Source of the DNA: Acidobacteriota bacterium
GTDB lineage: Bacteria; Acidobacteriota; Vicinamibacteria; Marinacidobacterales; Marinacidobacteraceae
NCBI GenBank assembly: GCA_022822745.1
Contig: JAJEAO010000032.1
Coordinates: 62,001 to 126,000, forward strand
DNA length: 64,000 nt
Direction: 5' to 3'
The first letter of the stretch is position 1; each line of letters begins with the position of its first letter. The position numbers were made by a program, and so were the translations under genes. Below the pieces are notes generated by a model, which saw only the letters and a program-made list of their open reading frames with translations, was not told where the DNA came from and ran no database searches. Below, one piece after another: positions 26,285 through 34,772 of this stretch.

Positions 26285-26919
26285 CCCAGACAGTCGAAGA
26301 ACCGTCGCATCCGGTCGGGATCCTTCACCCCGGGAGACGCTTCGACGCCGCTCGAGACATCCACGCCCCACGGGCGACGGGGGAGGAGGCCCGCCACGTT
26401 GTCCGGCCGCAGCCCGCCGGCGATGAAGGCGCGCGGGGGAGCGACCTCCCCGAGGATGCGCCAGTCGAACGAGCGGCCGCTTCCGCCTCCGCCGACATCG
26501 AAGACGAGCGGCCCCTCGGAGTCGCCGGGCGCCCGGAACGCCGGGAGCCGTCCCGCCGCCTCCGGGACCTGGATCACCCGGTGGACGACGAGACCTTCGT
26601 CGGCGAGCGCTCGCACGCCGGCGTCGGAGAGGCCGTGGGGCTGCACCCGGCGCACGCCGAGCGCGGCGGCGTCGGCGGCGACCTCGGCCCGGGTTCGCCG
26701 TCCGGTGGCGAGCACCGGGTTCACGGCCGGATCCTCGGCGAGGGCGGCCTCGATGACCCGGCGCGCCTGGGCGAGACTCGCCGACCTCGGGGAATCCGGC
26801 GCCCGCACGATGCCGATCCAGCGGGCTCCCAGCCGCACCGCCAGCCGCGCGTCCCGGGCGCGGAGCAGCCCGCAGATCTTGACCTCGATGGGGGGTCCGG
26901 CCCCGGGGGCGGTCCTCAT
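26272..26919 (-). CDS. trpF: Phosphoribosylanthranilate isomerase
   Basis: TrpF catalyses the Amadori rearrangement of phosphoribosylanthranilate. The 215-residue protein has the catalytic Cys in [13 protein letters not shown], the catalytic Asp in [16 protein letters not shown], the strand [11 protein letters not shown] and the phosphate loop [19 protein letters not shown] 26919 overlaps the stop of a five-codon minicistron (see the repeat at 26918-26959), so its translation may depend on reinitiation. Confidence 0.92.
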   Translation of the reverse strand: MRTAPGAGPPIEVKICGLLRARDARLAVRLGARWIGIVRAPDSPRSASLAQARRVIEAALAEDPAVNPVLATGRRTRAEVAADAAALGVRRVQPHGLSDAGVRALADEGLVVHRVIQVPEAAGRLPAFRAPGDSEGPLVFDVGGGGSGRSFDWRILGEVAPPRAFIAGGLRPDNVAGLLPRRPWGVDVSSGVEASPGVKDPDRMRRFFDCLGCPA

Positions 26920-26959
26920 CGGGCGGACATCATCGGGCGGGCATTATCGGGCGAGGCAG
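26918..26959 (-). repeat. Three 14-bp repeats forming a stop-start relay between trpC and trpF
   Basis: Units at 26918-26931, 26932-26945 and 26946-26959 share ATCGGGCG. Read on the transcript, the trpC stop TAA overlaps an ATG that codes M-P-A-R-stop. That TGA overlaps an ATG coding M-S-A-R-stop (or M-M-S-A-R), and its TGA overlaps the trpF ATG. Two tiny open frames therefore link trpC to trpF. Confidence 0.75.
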
Positions 26960-27762
26960 GGCGGCCGGGTCGCAGCCTCGAGAAACGGTGCGGGGCGGGG
27001 CCGGGTCGCCGCCTCGAGGAACGGGCCGGGGTCGGCCGCGCGCATCAGCGCCGACCCGATCAGCACGGCGTCGGCGAGGCCACGCAGCTCGTCGAGATGC
27101 GCCGGTTCCGTGTAGCCGCTCTCCGCCACCGCGATCCGGCCCGCCGGGATGCGGGGCAAGAGCGCGGCGGCGCGCCGACGATCCGTCGTCAGGGTGTCGA
27201 GATCGCGGTTGTTCACGCCGATCACGGCGCCTTCGAGCGCAAGCGCGCGGTCGAGCTCGGCCGCGTCGTGGACCTCCACCAGGGTGTCGAGCCCGATGGA
27301 GGCCGCCTCGCGGTGGAGGGCTTCGAGCCGGACTCCGTCGAGACAGCGGACGATGAGGAGGACCGCCGAGGCGCCCGCCGCCCGACCGGCGTGGATCTGC
27401 GCCTCGTGGACCACGAAATCCTTCATGAGCGCCGGCAGTCCGGAGGCGGCCCGGGCCCGGGTGAGGTCGGCGAAGGCGCCGCCGAAGGAGGCCGGCTCGG
27501 TGAGGACGGAGATCGCCGAGGCCCCCGCGTTCCGGTAGGCGAGGGCTCGGGCGGCGGGGTCGTCGTCCCGGATCCTCCCGGCGCTCGGGCTGCGGCGCTT
27601 GAACTCGGCGATGATCGAGAGCGCCTCGCGTCCCTCGAGGGCGGCGGCGAACGGGGGTGGCGGGTCGGACGGCGGCGGGGGTGCGGGCTGTTCGGCCAGG
27701 TGGGCGGCGCGGATCTCCGCCGAGCGCAGGAGGTCGTCGAGCACGCCGGCGGCGAGGGTCAC
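26944..27762 (-). CDS. trpC: Indole-3-glycerol phosphate synthase
   Basis: TrpC closes the indole ring. The 272-residue protein has the active-site Lys in SIIAEFKRRSPSAG, the second Lys in PALMKDFVVHEAQI, VLLIVRCL, the Glu in DTLVEVHDAAEL, IGVNNRDLDTL, and AVAESGYTEPAHL. The C-terminus carries a repeated PFLEAATRP segment beyond the end of the normal barrel. The GTG start has no close upstream neighbour; 121 bp containing a hairpin separate it from trpD. Confidence 0.94.
   Translation of the reverse strand: MTLAAGVLDDLLRSAEIRAAHLAEQPAPPPPSDPPPPFAAALEGREALSIIAEFKRRSPSAGRIRDDDPAARALAYRNAGASAISVLTEPASFGGAFADLTRARAASGLPALMKDFVVHEAQIHAGRAAGASAVLLIVRCLDGVRLEALHREAASIGLDTLVEVHDAAELDRALALEGAVIGVNNRDLDTLTTDRRRAAALLPRIPAGRIAVAESGYTEPAHLDELRGLADAVLIGSALMRAADPGPFLEAATRPRPAPFLEAATRPPCLAR
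26965..27035. repeat. 36-bp tandem duplication at the C-terminus of trpC
   Basis: Two adjacent copies starting CCGGGTCGC-GCCTCGAG (26965-27000 and 27001 onward) encode PFLEAATRP twice. The enzyme's last helix has been duplicated in frame, adding about 12 residues. Confidence 0.8.
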
Positions 27763-27825
27763 GGTCTGGAACTCCCGGTTCGGGCGCGCATCAGGGGATC
27801 AGCGCCGGCTGGAGTGGGGTGCGGT

Positions 27826-27843
27826 GCCGCTCTGGAGAGCGGC
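27826..27843 (-). other. Perfect hairpin in the trpD-trpC spacer
   Basis: GCCGCTCT-GG-AGAGCGGC is an exact inverted repeat (8-bp arms) in the 121-bp gap between trpD and trpC. No T-run follows on the transcript, so it is more likely an RNA stability or pausing element than an intrinsic terminator. Confidence 0.4.
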
Positions 27844-27883
27844 CAGTTCTCCCGGTGGGGGCCTCCATAGGGCGTTCCATGGT

Positions 27884-28903
27884 TCACCGGGTCACGCGGA
27901 TGCTGGTCTCGACGTAGCGGTCGAGCGTCCGCAGCGCCTGTCCGGAGGCGAGAACCTCGAGAGCCGTGGTCACGCCGGCGGGGAGGTCGTCGGCGAGCCC
28001 GGCCACCGTCAGCGCCGCGCCCGCGTTCGCCGCGACCACGTCGCGGTTCGGACCGGCGTCCTTCCCCGAGAGCACCGCCCGGAGGATCTCGGCGTTCCGC
28101 TCGCTCGCGCCGCCCTGGAGCGCGGACACCGGGGCTTCCGCGAGACCGAGTTCCGAGACCCGGATCTCCACCGGACGCACCTCGCCACTCCGGACCTCGT
28201 GCCCGCGGGTCACCGCATGGAGCCCGATCTCGTCGAGGCCGTCGCAGTGGACCACGAGCGCGGCGCTGGACCCGAGCTCGGCGAGCGCGTGGGCCACGGT
28301 CCCGGTCAGGGCGGCGTCGTACACGCCGATCAACTGGTTCTCGGCGAGCGCCGGATTCGCGAGCGGCCCCAGAACGTTGAACAGCGTCCGGATCCCGAGG
28401 GAGCGCCGGGCCGGGCCGACGTGCGCCATCGCCGGATGGAAGGCGGGGGCGAACAGGAAGACGAAACCGGTGGCGTCGAGGATCCTGGTCGCCTGGCCGG
28501 GCTCGAGGTGGAGCTGGGCGCCGCAGGACTCGAGCACATCGGCGCTGCCGGTGAGCGAGGACGCACTCCGGTTGCCGTGCTTGGCCACCGCGCCGCCCGC
28601 CGCCGCCACGACGAGCGCCGCCGCCGTGGAGATGTTGAAGGTGCCGCTGTGGTCGCCGCCGGTCCCGCAGGTGTCCACGAGCGGACGGACCTGCGGGTGC
28701 ACCGCCTTGCGGTGGAGGCGGAGGGCGCGGGCGCAGGCGGCGAGAGTCGAAGCGTCCGGTTCGCGGATGCGGAGCGCCACCAGGAGCCCGGCGGTCTGGG
28801 CGAGGTCGGCCTCGCCGGACAGGATGCGGTGGAGGGCGCGCTCGAGGACTTCGGGGTCGGGCGCCTCACCGGAGAGGAGGGTTTCGAGAAGAGGTGCGAT
28901 CAC
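27884..28903 (-). CDS. trpD: Anthranilate phosphoribosyltransferase
   Basis: TrpD joins anthranilate and PRPP. The 339-residue protein contains the PRPP-binding VDTCGTGGDHSGTFNIST, KHGNRSASSLTGSADVLE, the anthranilate region HPAMAHVGPARRSLGIRT and FNVLGPLANPA, the usual landmarks. The GTG start at 28903 follows 329 bp without a gene. It is the first gene of the trp unit; trpE and trpG are not in the window, so anthranilate synthase must be encoded elsewhere. Confidence 0.94.
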   Translation of the reverse strand: MIAPLLETLLSGEAPDPEVLERALHRILSGEADLAQTAGLLVALRIREPDASTLAACARALRLHRKAVHPQVRPLVDTCGTGGDHSGTFNISTAAALVVAAAGGAVAKHGNRSASSLTGSADVLESCGAQLHLEPGQATRILDATGFVFLFAPAFHPAMAHVGPARRSLGIRTLFNVLGPLANPALAENQLIGVYDAALTGTVAHALAELGSSAALVVHCDGLDEIGLHAVTRGHEVRSGEVRPVEIRVSELGLAEAPVSALQGGASERNAEILRAVLSGKDAGPNRDVVAANAGAALTVAGLADDLPAGVTTALEVLASGQALRTLDRYVETSIRVTR

Positions 28904-29232
28904 GGGATTTACCGGCGCGGGCCGGAGATGGGGACGCGGGGAGCGCCGCGGAGAGGCGCCGGCGGGCTTCGCATCCTCTCGGGGGAGCTGCTCTCGAGTC
29001 AGCGATCCGGGGGAGGATGGTCTGGAACCGCGCCGGCCGATTCCGACCGGGTCGCCGGGAGACCGGGCCCGCGGAACTCAGCGAATGGCGAACCCCGCGG
29101 CCGCGCGAATCCCGAGGGCGCCCGGCCGGCTGCTAAATCGCCATCGCCGGTCGAGCCGCCGCCGGAGCAGCGGGCAGGCCCTGGTCCGTTCCCGGAGAGG
29201 CATGTCGCGCGCGAATCCCGCAGTCGTCCGGC
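28904..29232. other. 329-bp stretch with no recognised gene upstream of trpD
   Basis: This lies between the trpD start and the end of the TPR gene, both leftward. I looked for a leader peptide with Trp codons, a T-box or a clear terminator on the reverse strand and found none. Only generic GC-rich sequence is visible. Confidence 0.5.
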
Positions 29233-30336
29233 TCAGTCCCAGCCGGGCTCGCAGAGGCCGTCGTCAATGTCGAGGAGCGTCTCCCGGACATCGGCCACCT
29301 TGGAGTCGTTCGGCGCCAGACGCAGGAACCGGTTGTAGTAGGTCGCGGCGCGGTCGCACTGGTTCCGGTTGAAGTAGATCGTCCCGAGGGAGTAGTTCGC
29401 GAGCGCGGCCCGATCACCGGAGGACTCGCCCTGGAGGAACGCCGCGAAATGGGTCACGGCGTCGCCGGTGCGATCCGCGCGGGCGGCCATGGACGCGAGA
29501 AGCCAGTGCGCCTCGGTGATCTGATCCCCCTCGGGCTCGCGCTCCGCGTAGGCGGAGAGCCGGGTCGTCGCAACGTCGTAGTTCCCCCCGTTGTAGGCGA
29601 GCTGGCCGGCGAGGAACAGGACCTGACCCAACTGGGGGATGTCCGGGTTCAGACCGATGACGACCTGGAACGCGGCCTCGGCGCCCTCGGTGTCGCCCTC
29701 CTGGAGCAGCGCGTAACCGAGCCGGAAGTGGACCTCGGCATCCGAAGGATCGTCCGCGGCCAGGGTTCGCAGCATGGGCAGGGCGCTCGCCCGATCGCCG
29801 GCGGTCAGATAGTTGATCGCGGCGGTGCGGCGGGCGAGGGCGATCTGTTCCGTGAGCTGGGCCGCCATCTCGGGGCTCGCCTCGACGGTGGTCAGGAAAC
29901 GCTCGAAGGCCGCATTCGCTTCCTCGGCCGCTCCCTGCGCGTTGTGCGCGAGACCGACGAACAGGTGGCCGACGAAGAAGTCCGGCATCGCCGCGATCGT
30001 CGCCGGGCAGGCCACGAGCGTCGTGTCCCAGTCGCCGCCCTGCGCCGACTCGAGGCACTGCTGCTGGTTCGCGTAGTTCACCGTCGTGTGGGCGTAGTCC
30101 ACGTTCTGCTGGATGAACTCGAACAGGCGGTGGTTCTCGTCGTGGATGTCGAGGAGGGGCTCGCAGAGCGCGATGACCTGCTCCCAGTCCTGGGCTTCGA
30201 TGACCGCCTCGCAGGCGTCGTCGTCCTCGGGCGTCCCGGTGATCTGCGCCGGGAACGGCATCGTCGCGGCGGAAGCGCCCGCGGCCCAGGAAACCGCAAG
30301 CGTGAGGGGAAGCCCGGTGCTCGTCCACAGTGTCAT
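29233..30336 (-). CDS. Secreted TPR protein, paralog 1 of 3
   Basis: The 367-residue protein has a signal peptide (LPLTLAVSWAAGASAA) and then mostly tetratricopeptide-like helices, for example DAEVHFRLGYALLQEGDTEG and ANYSLGTIYFNRNQCDRAA. Cys residues recur: one in the first DACEAVIEAQDWEQ segment, others in IALCEPLL and NQQQCLES, and one near the C-terminus (GLCEPGWD). The layout matches the next two genes, so the three arose by duplication. A good AGGAGAG ribosome site supports ATG 30336. TPRs bind proteins; the partner is unknown. Confidence 0.8.
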   Translation of the reverse strand: MTLWTSTGLPLTLAVSWAAGASAATMPFPAQITGTPEDDDACEAVIEAQDWEQVIALCEPLLDIHDENHRLFEFIQQNVDYAHTTVNYANQQQCLESAQGGDWDTTLVACPATIAAMPDFFVGHLFVGLAHNAQGAAEEANAAFERFLTTVEASPEMAAQLTEQIALARRTAAINYLTAGDRASALPMLRTLAADDPSDAEVHFRLGYALLQEGDTEGAEAAFQVVIGLNPDIPQLGQVLFLAGQLAYNGGNYDVATTRLSAYAEREPEGDQITEAHWLLASMAARADRTGDAVTHFAAFLQGESSGDRAALANYSLGTIYFNRNQCDRAATYYNRFLRLAPNDSKVADVRETLLDIDDGLCEPGWD

Positions 30337-30502
30337 GAGAACTCTCCTCGGCGTCGAATCCGTCAACGACTTCGCGTCAATCTCGCCACGGAAGCCCGGC
30401 CGCCGCCCACACCCGGCGCGGAAGGGCGGCCGGACTGCCGCGAAACAGAACAAGCACGATAACACAGGGAACCTGAGGCTCCACCCGCTCGCCGGGGCCG
30501 GC

Positions 30503-31561
30503 TCAGCCGTCCCCGGAGCAGCCGAATTCGGCGATCTGCGCCAGGAGCTCGGTCACCTGGGCGGCGTTCGCGTGGTCCGGAGCGGCGTCAATGAGGGCCT
30601 GGTAGTGCGTCTCGGCGTTGTCGCAGTCGTCCCGATTGAAGAAGATCGTCCCGAGGGCGAAGTTCGCGTCGTGGACGCGGGCGTCCCCGGCGGCGGCGGC
30701 CGCGAGGAAACCCTGGTAGTGGGTCACCGCCCGGTCCTCGTCGGAGCCCTGGAGCGCCTGCGCCAGCATGTAGTGGGCGTCGGCGCTGCCCTGCCCGGAT
30801 GCCTGCGCCTCGAGGAACGCCGAGAGGAGCCGGTCGGCCTTCGCCACATTGCCGGCGTTGTAGGCGAGCTGGCCCACGAGGAAGCGGATCTGCGGAAGGG
30901 GTTGCGGGGCGTTCTCCAGATAGACATCGAGGGCCGCCTCGCCGCCAGCCGCGTCCCCCGAGGCCAGAAGCGCCCGACCCAGCCGGAAGTGGACCTCGAC
31001 ATCGGTCCCGTCCTTCGCCGAGGCGGCCTGGAGCAGCGGGATGGCGTCCTGGACCGCGTTGACGCGGGCGTAGGCGATCCCGCCGAGCCGCTGGGAGGCG
31101 TCCACCAGGTCCGAGAGCTGCGCGGCCGCCTCCGAATTGCCCTGGATTCCGTTCAGGAAGGCCGAGAAGTTCACCGCCGAATTGGCCCAGTCCTGCGTCG
31201 CGGTGTAGGCGACTCCCAGGTAGTAGTTCAGGTTGAACGCCGCCGGGTTCGCCTGGACCGCCATCTGGCAGTACGCGATCACGCTGTCCCACTGCTGCCC
31301 CTGGAATGCCGGTTCGCACTGGAGGCTGTAGGCGTAGTTCACCGTCTGAGACCAGTGCGCGTAGTAGGGATGGTCCTCGGGCAGGGTCTCCAGGACCTCC
31401 GGACAGGCGGCGAGCACCTGTTCGTAGTTCTGGCCGTCCACCGCCTGCATGCACGCGGACGCCTTCTGCGGGTCCACATCCTGCGCGGCGGCCTCGGGCG
31501 CGAGTCCCGCCACCAGCCCCGTGACGAGCGTGGCGGACAGGGGAAGCAACCGGATCTGCAT
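30503..31561 (-). CDS. Secreted TPR protein, paralog 2 of 3
   Basis: The 352-residue protein has a signal peptide (PLSATLVTGLVAGLAPEAAAQ), N-terminal ASACMQAVDGQNYEQVLAAC, and TPR-like repeats such as DVEVHFRLGRALLASGDAAG and ANFALGTIFFNRDDCDNAE. It ends in EFGCSG. The match to paralog 1 is strongest over the last 200 residues. AAGGAG precedes the ATG. The gap to the next gene holds a hairpin with 9-bp GC arms (30396-30433). Confidence 0.8.
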   Translation of the reverse strand: MQIRLLPLSATLVTGLVAGLAPEAAAQDVDPQKASACMQAVDGQNYEQVLAACPEVLETLPEDHPYYAHWSQTVNYAYSLQCEPAFQGQQWDSVIAYCQMAVQANPAAFNLNYYLGVAYTATQDWANSAVNFSAFLNGIQGNSEAAAQLSDLVDASQRLGGIAYARVNAVQDAIPLLQAASAKDGTDVEVHFRLGRALLASGDAAGGEAALDVYLENAPQPLPQIRFLVGQLAYNAGNVAKADRLLSAFLEAQASGQGSADAHYMLAQALQGSDEDRAVTHYQGFLAAAAAGDARVHDANFALGTIFFNRDDCDNAETHYQALIDAAPDHANAAQVTELLAQIAEFGCSGDG

Positions 31562-31863
31562 GGTGAGGTCTCCTTTGGGGCGCCGCAGGGAGCCGGGGCG
31601 GGAATCCGTCCTGGAGGGTGGATCGCGGGCGAACCGCCCTCGCCGGGGAGCGGAGAGAAACTAGCACACCTTCGGGAGCGATCCGGGGGGAACGGTCTGC
31701 CGGCGCCCGGATTTCCGATCGCGGGGTCCGGCGCCCCCGGAAACCGCCGAACGATGCGAACCGGCGGGGTGGAATCGCGCTCCCGCGATTCCGAGCCTCT
31801 CCCCATCCCGGAAAACGGCCCCCGGAACGACCGACGACGCGGGGTCTGAGGAAGCCGGGCCGA
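31562..31863. other. 302-bp gene-free stretch between TPR paralogs 3 and 2
   Basis: It holds a perfect hairpin (31771-31792, listed separately) and the ribosome-binding site of the downstream gene. No further gene or promoter with a convincing -35 was found. A GCTAGT near 31660 is the only AT-rich spot on the reverse strand. Confidence 0.5.
31771..31792 (-). terminator. Perfect 9-bp stem, 4-nt loop hairpin after TPR paralog 3
   Basis: GGAATCGCG-CTCC-CGCGATTCC lies 72 bp past the stop of the gene at 31864-32808 (leftward). No T-run follows, so termination is unproven, but the stem is exact and isolated. Confidence 0.35.
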
Positions 31864-32808
31864 CTACGGCGAGCAGCCGCCTCCATCGAGGAACTGCCGC
31901 ACCTCCGCGACCCGGTCGTCGGCGGGCGCGAGATCCAGGAAGGCCTCGTAGTGCGCCCGGGCGGCGTCGCAGTCGCCGGCCTCGCTCGTCGTCCCGCCGA
32001 GGAAGTAGTGGGCGGCGGCGGCGCGGGCTCTCCCGGAGGCGTCGGACGAGAGGGCGGCGCTCTCCAGGTAGGCGGCGAAGTGGCGCGACGCCGCCTCCGC
32101 GGCAACGGAGCTCTCCTCCCCGGTCTCGCCGAGGGCGATGGAGGCGGCCATCCAGTGGGCCTCGGCGGCGAAGGCCCCGTCCGGAGCCGCCTCCAGATAG
32201 CGCTCGAGGCGGGTCCGGGCCGCTTGCGGATCGTCCCCCCGGTAGCGGAGCCGCCCGAGCAGGAACCAGGCGTCGGCCACTTCGGGCGCCTCCCGGGTGA
32301 CCGCCTCGAAAGCGGCTTCCGCGCCCGCCGCGTCGCCCGAACGCTCGCGGGCGACGCCCAGCCAGAACCAGGTCTCGGCGTCCGTCGCATCGGCCTCCGC
32401 AGCTCGTTCGAGCAGCGGCAGCGCCGCCTCCAGGTCCCCGGAGCGGAACCGCGCCACGGCGGCGCTTCGCCGGGCCGAGGCGATCTCGTCCGCGAGGCGC
32501 TCGGCGCGGTCGCCGTCGTCGTCCGCCGCGGCGACGAACGCCTCGAACGCATCGGCGGCTGGCCCCCAGGCGCCGAGGCCCTGGTGCGCGAAGGCGAGGA
32601 AGTAGTGGAGCCCGAACCCGTCGGGGTCGGCGACGAGCGCAGCCTCGCAGCGGGGGACGGCGCCGTTCCAGTCGGAGGCCTGGACCGCCGCCTCGCAGGC
32701 CGCCGCCTCGGCGCTGTCGTCCTGGAGCGGAGCGGCGCCGATCAGGCCGAGGCCGAGGAGCCCCGGACCGACTGCGACCCGGAGCGACCGGTTCCGCCGC
32801 CCGAACAC
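31864..32808 (-). CDS. Secreted TPR protein, paralog 3 of 3
   Basis: The 314-residue protein starts at GTG 32808, just past the FmdB stop. It has a signal-like segment (LRVAVGPGLLGLGLIGAAP) and a first Cys block (AAACEAAVQASDWNGAVPRC). TPR repeats follow (DAETWFWLGVARERSGDAAG and VADAWFLLGRLRYRGDDPQA), then AGDCDAARAHYEAFLDLAP and a terminal GGGCSP. The pattern of Cys and repeats matches its two neighbours, but it is more Ala-rich. A longer frame to 32967 would overlap the FmdB gene and start with a basic, non-signal segment, so it was rejected. Confidence 0.75.
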   Translation of the reverse strand: MFGRRNRSLRVAVGPGLLGLGLIGAAPLQDDSAEAAACEAAVQASDWNGAVPRCEAALVADPDGFGLHYFLAFAHQGLGAWGPAADAFEAFVAAADDDGDRAERLADEIASARRSAAVARFRSGDLEAALPLLERAAEADATDAETWFWLGVARERSGDAAGAEAAFEAVTREAPEVADAWFLLGRLRYRGDDPQAARTRLERYLEAAPDGAFAAEAHWMAASIALGETGEESSVAAEAASRHFAAYLESAALSSDASGRARAAAAHYFLGGTTSEAGDCDAARAHYEAFLDLAPADDRVAEVRQFLDGGGCSP

Positions 32809-32812
32809 CCGC

Positions 32813-33157
32813 TCAGCCGTCCGCCCGAGCGGGTCTGCCCCGGCCGGAAGCGGCGGCTGCGGCGCGGTCCTTCTTCGCCTTCGCCGACTTCTTCTTCCCG
32901 GACTCCGCGGAACCCGTCTTCTTCGGGGCGGAGGCGTCGTCCCGTCCGTTCCTTCCGGAGGCGTCACCCTTCTTTTTCTTGCGCGCGTAGTCCGTCACGT
33001 ACCAGCCGCTTCCGACGAACTGGATCGCCGGCGCCGAGATGATCCGGCGCGCCGGCCCGCCGCAGCGCCGACAGGTATCGAGCGCCGCGTCGCTGACCCG
33101 CTGGAGAGCCTCGAACACCTGGTCGCAGGCCGAACAGCGGTACTCGTAGATCGGCAT
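32813..33157 (-). CDS. FmdB-family zinc ribbon protein
   Basis: The 114-residue protein has the FmdB signature MPIYEYRCSACDQVFE and DTCRRCGGPARRII, two CxxC knuckles expected to bind zinc. The C-terminal half is a Lys/Ala/Gly-rich low-complexity tail, as in many relatives. The family is regulatory or of unknown function. It sits between the amidase and the TPR paralog, with only 4 bp to the latter. Confidence 0.85.
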   Translation of the reverse strand: MPIYEYRCSACDQVFEALQRVSDAALDTCRRCGGPARRIISAPAIQFVGSGWYVTDYARKKKKGDASGRNGRDDASAPKKTGSAESGKKKSAKAKKDRAAAAASGRGRPARADG

Positions 33158-33184
33158 GGCTCGGCCCGGAGTCTAGCCAGACCG

Positions 33185-34768
33185 TCAGGGTGCGAGCAGC
33201 GGAGTCGTCGGGGGCGGACGCCGATGCCGGGTGCGCTGCTCGTAGGCGTAGGAGATCCGAAACAGCGTCCCCTCCGCGAGCGAGGCGCCGAGGAGCTGCA
33301 GCCCGCCCGGGAGTCCCGCCCCGGTGAATCCCATCGGAACCGTGACCGCGGGGAAACCGGTGGGAGGCGAGAGCCGGTGGGAGTTGTTTCCGTCGGGGGT
33401 CACGAGGTCGCCGAGGAGGCGGGGCGGGTTGCTCCAGCTCGGGTAGGCGAGGGCGTCCAGATCCTCGTCCGCGAGGAGGGCGGCCACCTCCTCCCGCAGC
33501 GCGGCGGCGCGTTCGTTCGCCTCCGCGCAGAGCGTCTCGGGATCGCCCTCGACTTCGAGCGCGGTGCGGAGGCGTCCTCCGATGGACGGGTGGAAGTCCC
33601 CGCTCTCCACGATCGCGGCGAGCGTCGTGACCGGCGCTTCCGGGCCCAGGCTTGCCAGGTAGGCCTCGAGCTGCGCCTTGAACGGGTTGCACCACAGCGA
33701 GCCCTCGGCGTCCAGCCCGGCGATCTCGACCGGGTCCACGATCTCGGCGCCGAGCCCGGCGAGATCGTCGAGCGCCGTCTCGAACAGGGACCGGATCTCC
33801 GGGTCGGCCGTCTCGGTATCGGAGAGCTGCCGGACGACCCCGATCCGGAACCCGTCGAGCTCGGAGGCGTCCAGAGAGCCGAGGTAATCGGCCTCCCGCT
33901 CGAAGCCCGCGGTCGCCGGGTCCGCCGGATCCGGACCGGCGAGCACATCGAACACGCGGACCGCGTCCTCGACGGTCCGCGCCATCGGGCCGCCGATGTC
34001 CCGGAACAGGTTCAGCGGCACGATCCCGTCGCGGCTGGTGAGCCCCATCGTGGAGCGGATCCCGAACAGGGCGTTGTGGGACGAGGGGCCCCGGATCGAG
34101 TTCCCGGTATCCGTGCCGAGCCCGACGGCGCCGAAGCTGGCCGCCACCGCGGCGCCGGTCCCGCCGGAGGATCCAGCCGGGACCCGGGTGGGGTCGTAGG
34201 GGTTGCGGGTGTGGCCGGGGACCACGGAGCCGAGGCTCTCGTAGGGACTGAACGCGAACTCCGCCATGTTCGACTTGGCGAGCACGATCGCCCCTGCTTC
34301 CCGGATGCGCCCCACCTGGAACGCGTCGTCGGGCGGGAGCGAGTCGGCGAGCGACGCGGAGCCCGCCGTCGTGGGCAGCCCGACGGTGTCGTAGTTGTCC
34401 TTCACGATCATGGGGACGCACTCGAGAGGACGCTCGATCCGGCCCCCGGCGGCCGCGATCCGCGCATCCGCCTCCGCGGCGCGGGCCTGCGCCTCGGGGT
34501 TCACCACGACGATGGCGTGAAGCGCCGGCCCCCGCCGGTCCCAGGCCTCGATGCGGGCGAGGTAGGCGTCCACGAGCGCGGCGCAGGTGAATGTCCCGCT
34601 CTCGAGCCCGGCGTGGATGCCGGCGATGTCGAGTTCGACCACGTCGGGTGGGCCGGGTTCCGCAGGCGGCGCGGCGCATCCCCCCGCGACCGAGGCGGCG
34701 AGGGCGATGATCGCGGCAGCGGCCCCGCGCCGGAGCGGCGGGCTCGGAGGAACGGAATCACGCTTCAT
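33185..34768 (-). CDS. Amidase-signature lipoprotein (first of two)
   Basis: The 527-residue protein has a lipoprotein signal (IIALAASVAGGC) and the amidase signature. The Lys is in PMIVKDNYDT, the cis-Ser in PAGSSGGTGAAVA and the nucleophile Ser in GTDTGNSIRGPS. Family enzymes hydrolyse amides or esters by a Ser-cisSer-Lys triad; the substrate here is unknown. A related but not identical amidase is at 43347. It is followed by FmdB 27 bp downstream. Confidence 0.9.
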   Translation of the reverse strand: MKRDSVPPSPPLRRGAAAAIIALAASVAGGCAAPPAEPGPPDVVELDIAGIHAGLESGTFTCAALVDAYLARIEAWDRRGPALHAIVVVNPEAQARAAEADARIAAAGGRIERPLECVPMIVKDNYDTVGLPTTAGSASLADSLPPDDAFQVGRIREAGAIVLAKSNMAEFAFSPYESLGSVVPGHTRNPYDPTRVPAGSSGGTGAAVAASFGAVGLGTDTGNSIRGPSSHNALFGIRSTMGLTSRDGIVPLNLFRDIGGPMARTVEDAVRVFDVLAGPDPADPATAGFEREADYLGSLDASELDGFRIGVVRQLSDTETADPEIRSLFETALDDLAGLGAEIVDPVEIAGLDAEGSLWCNPFKAQLEAYLASLGPEAPVTTLAAIVESGDFHPSIGGRLRTALEVEGDPETLCAEANERAAALREEVAALLADEDLDALAYPSWSNPPRLLGDLVTPDGNNSHRLSPPTGFPAVTVPMGFTGAGLPGGLQLLGASLAEGTLFRISYAYEQRTRHRRPPPTTPLLAP

Positions 34769-34772
34769 CGGA

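Noticed and set aside
28904-29232. Trp attenuator or T-box upstream of trpD
   Set aside because: No leader peptide with consecutive Trp codons, no T-box consensus and no terminator with a T-run were found.
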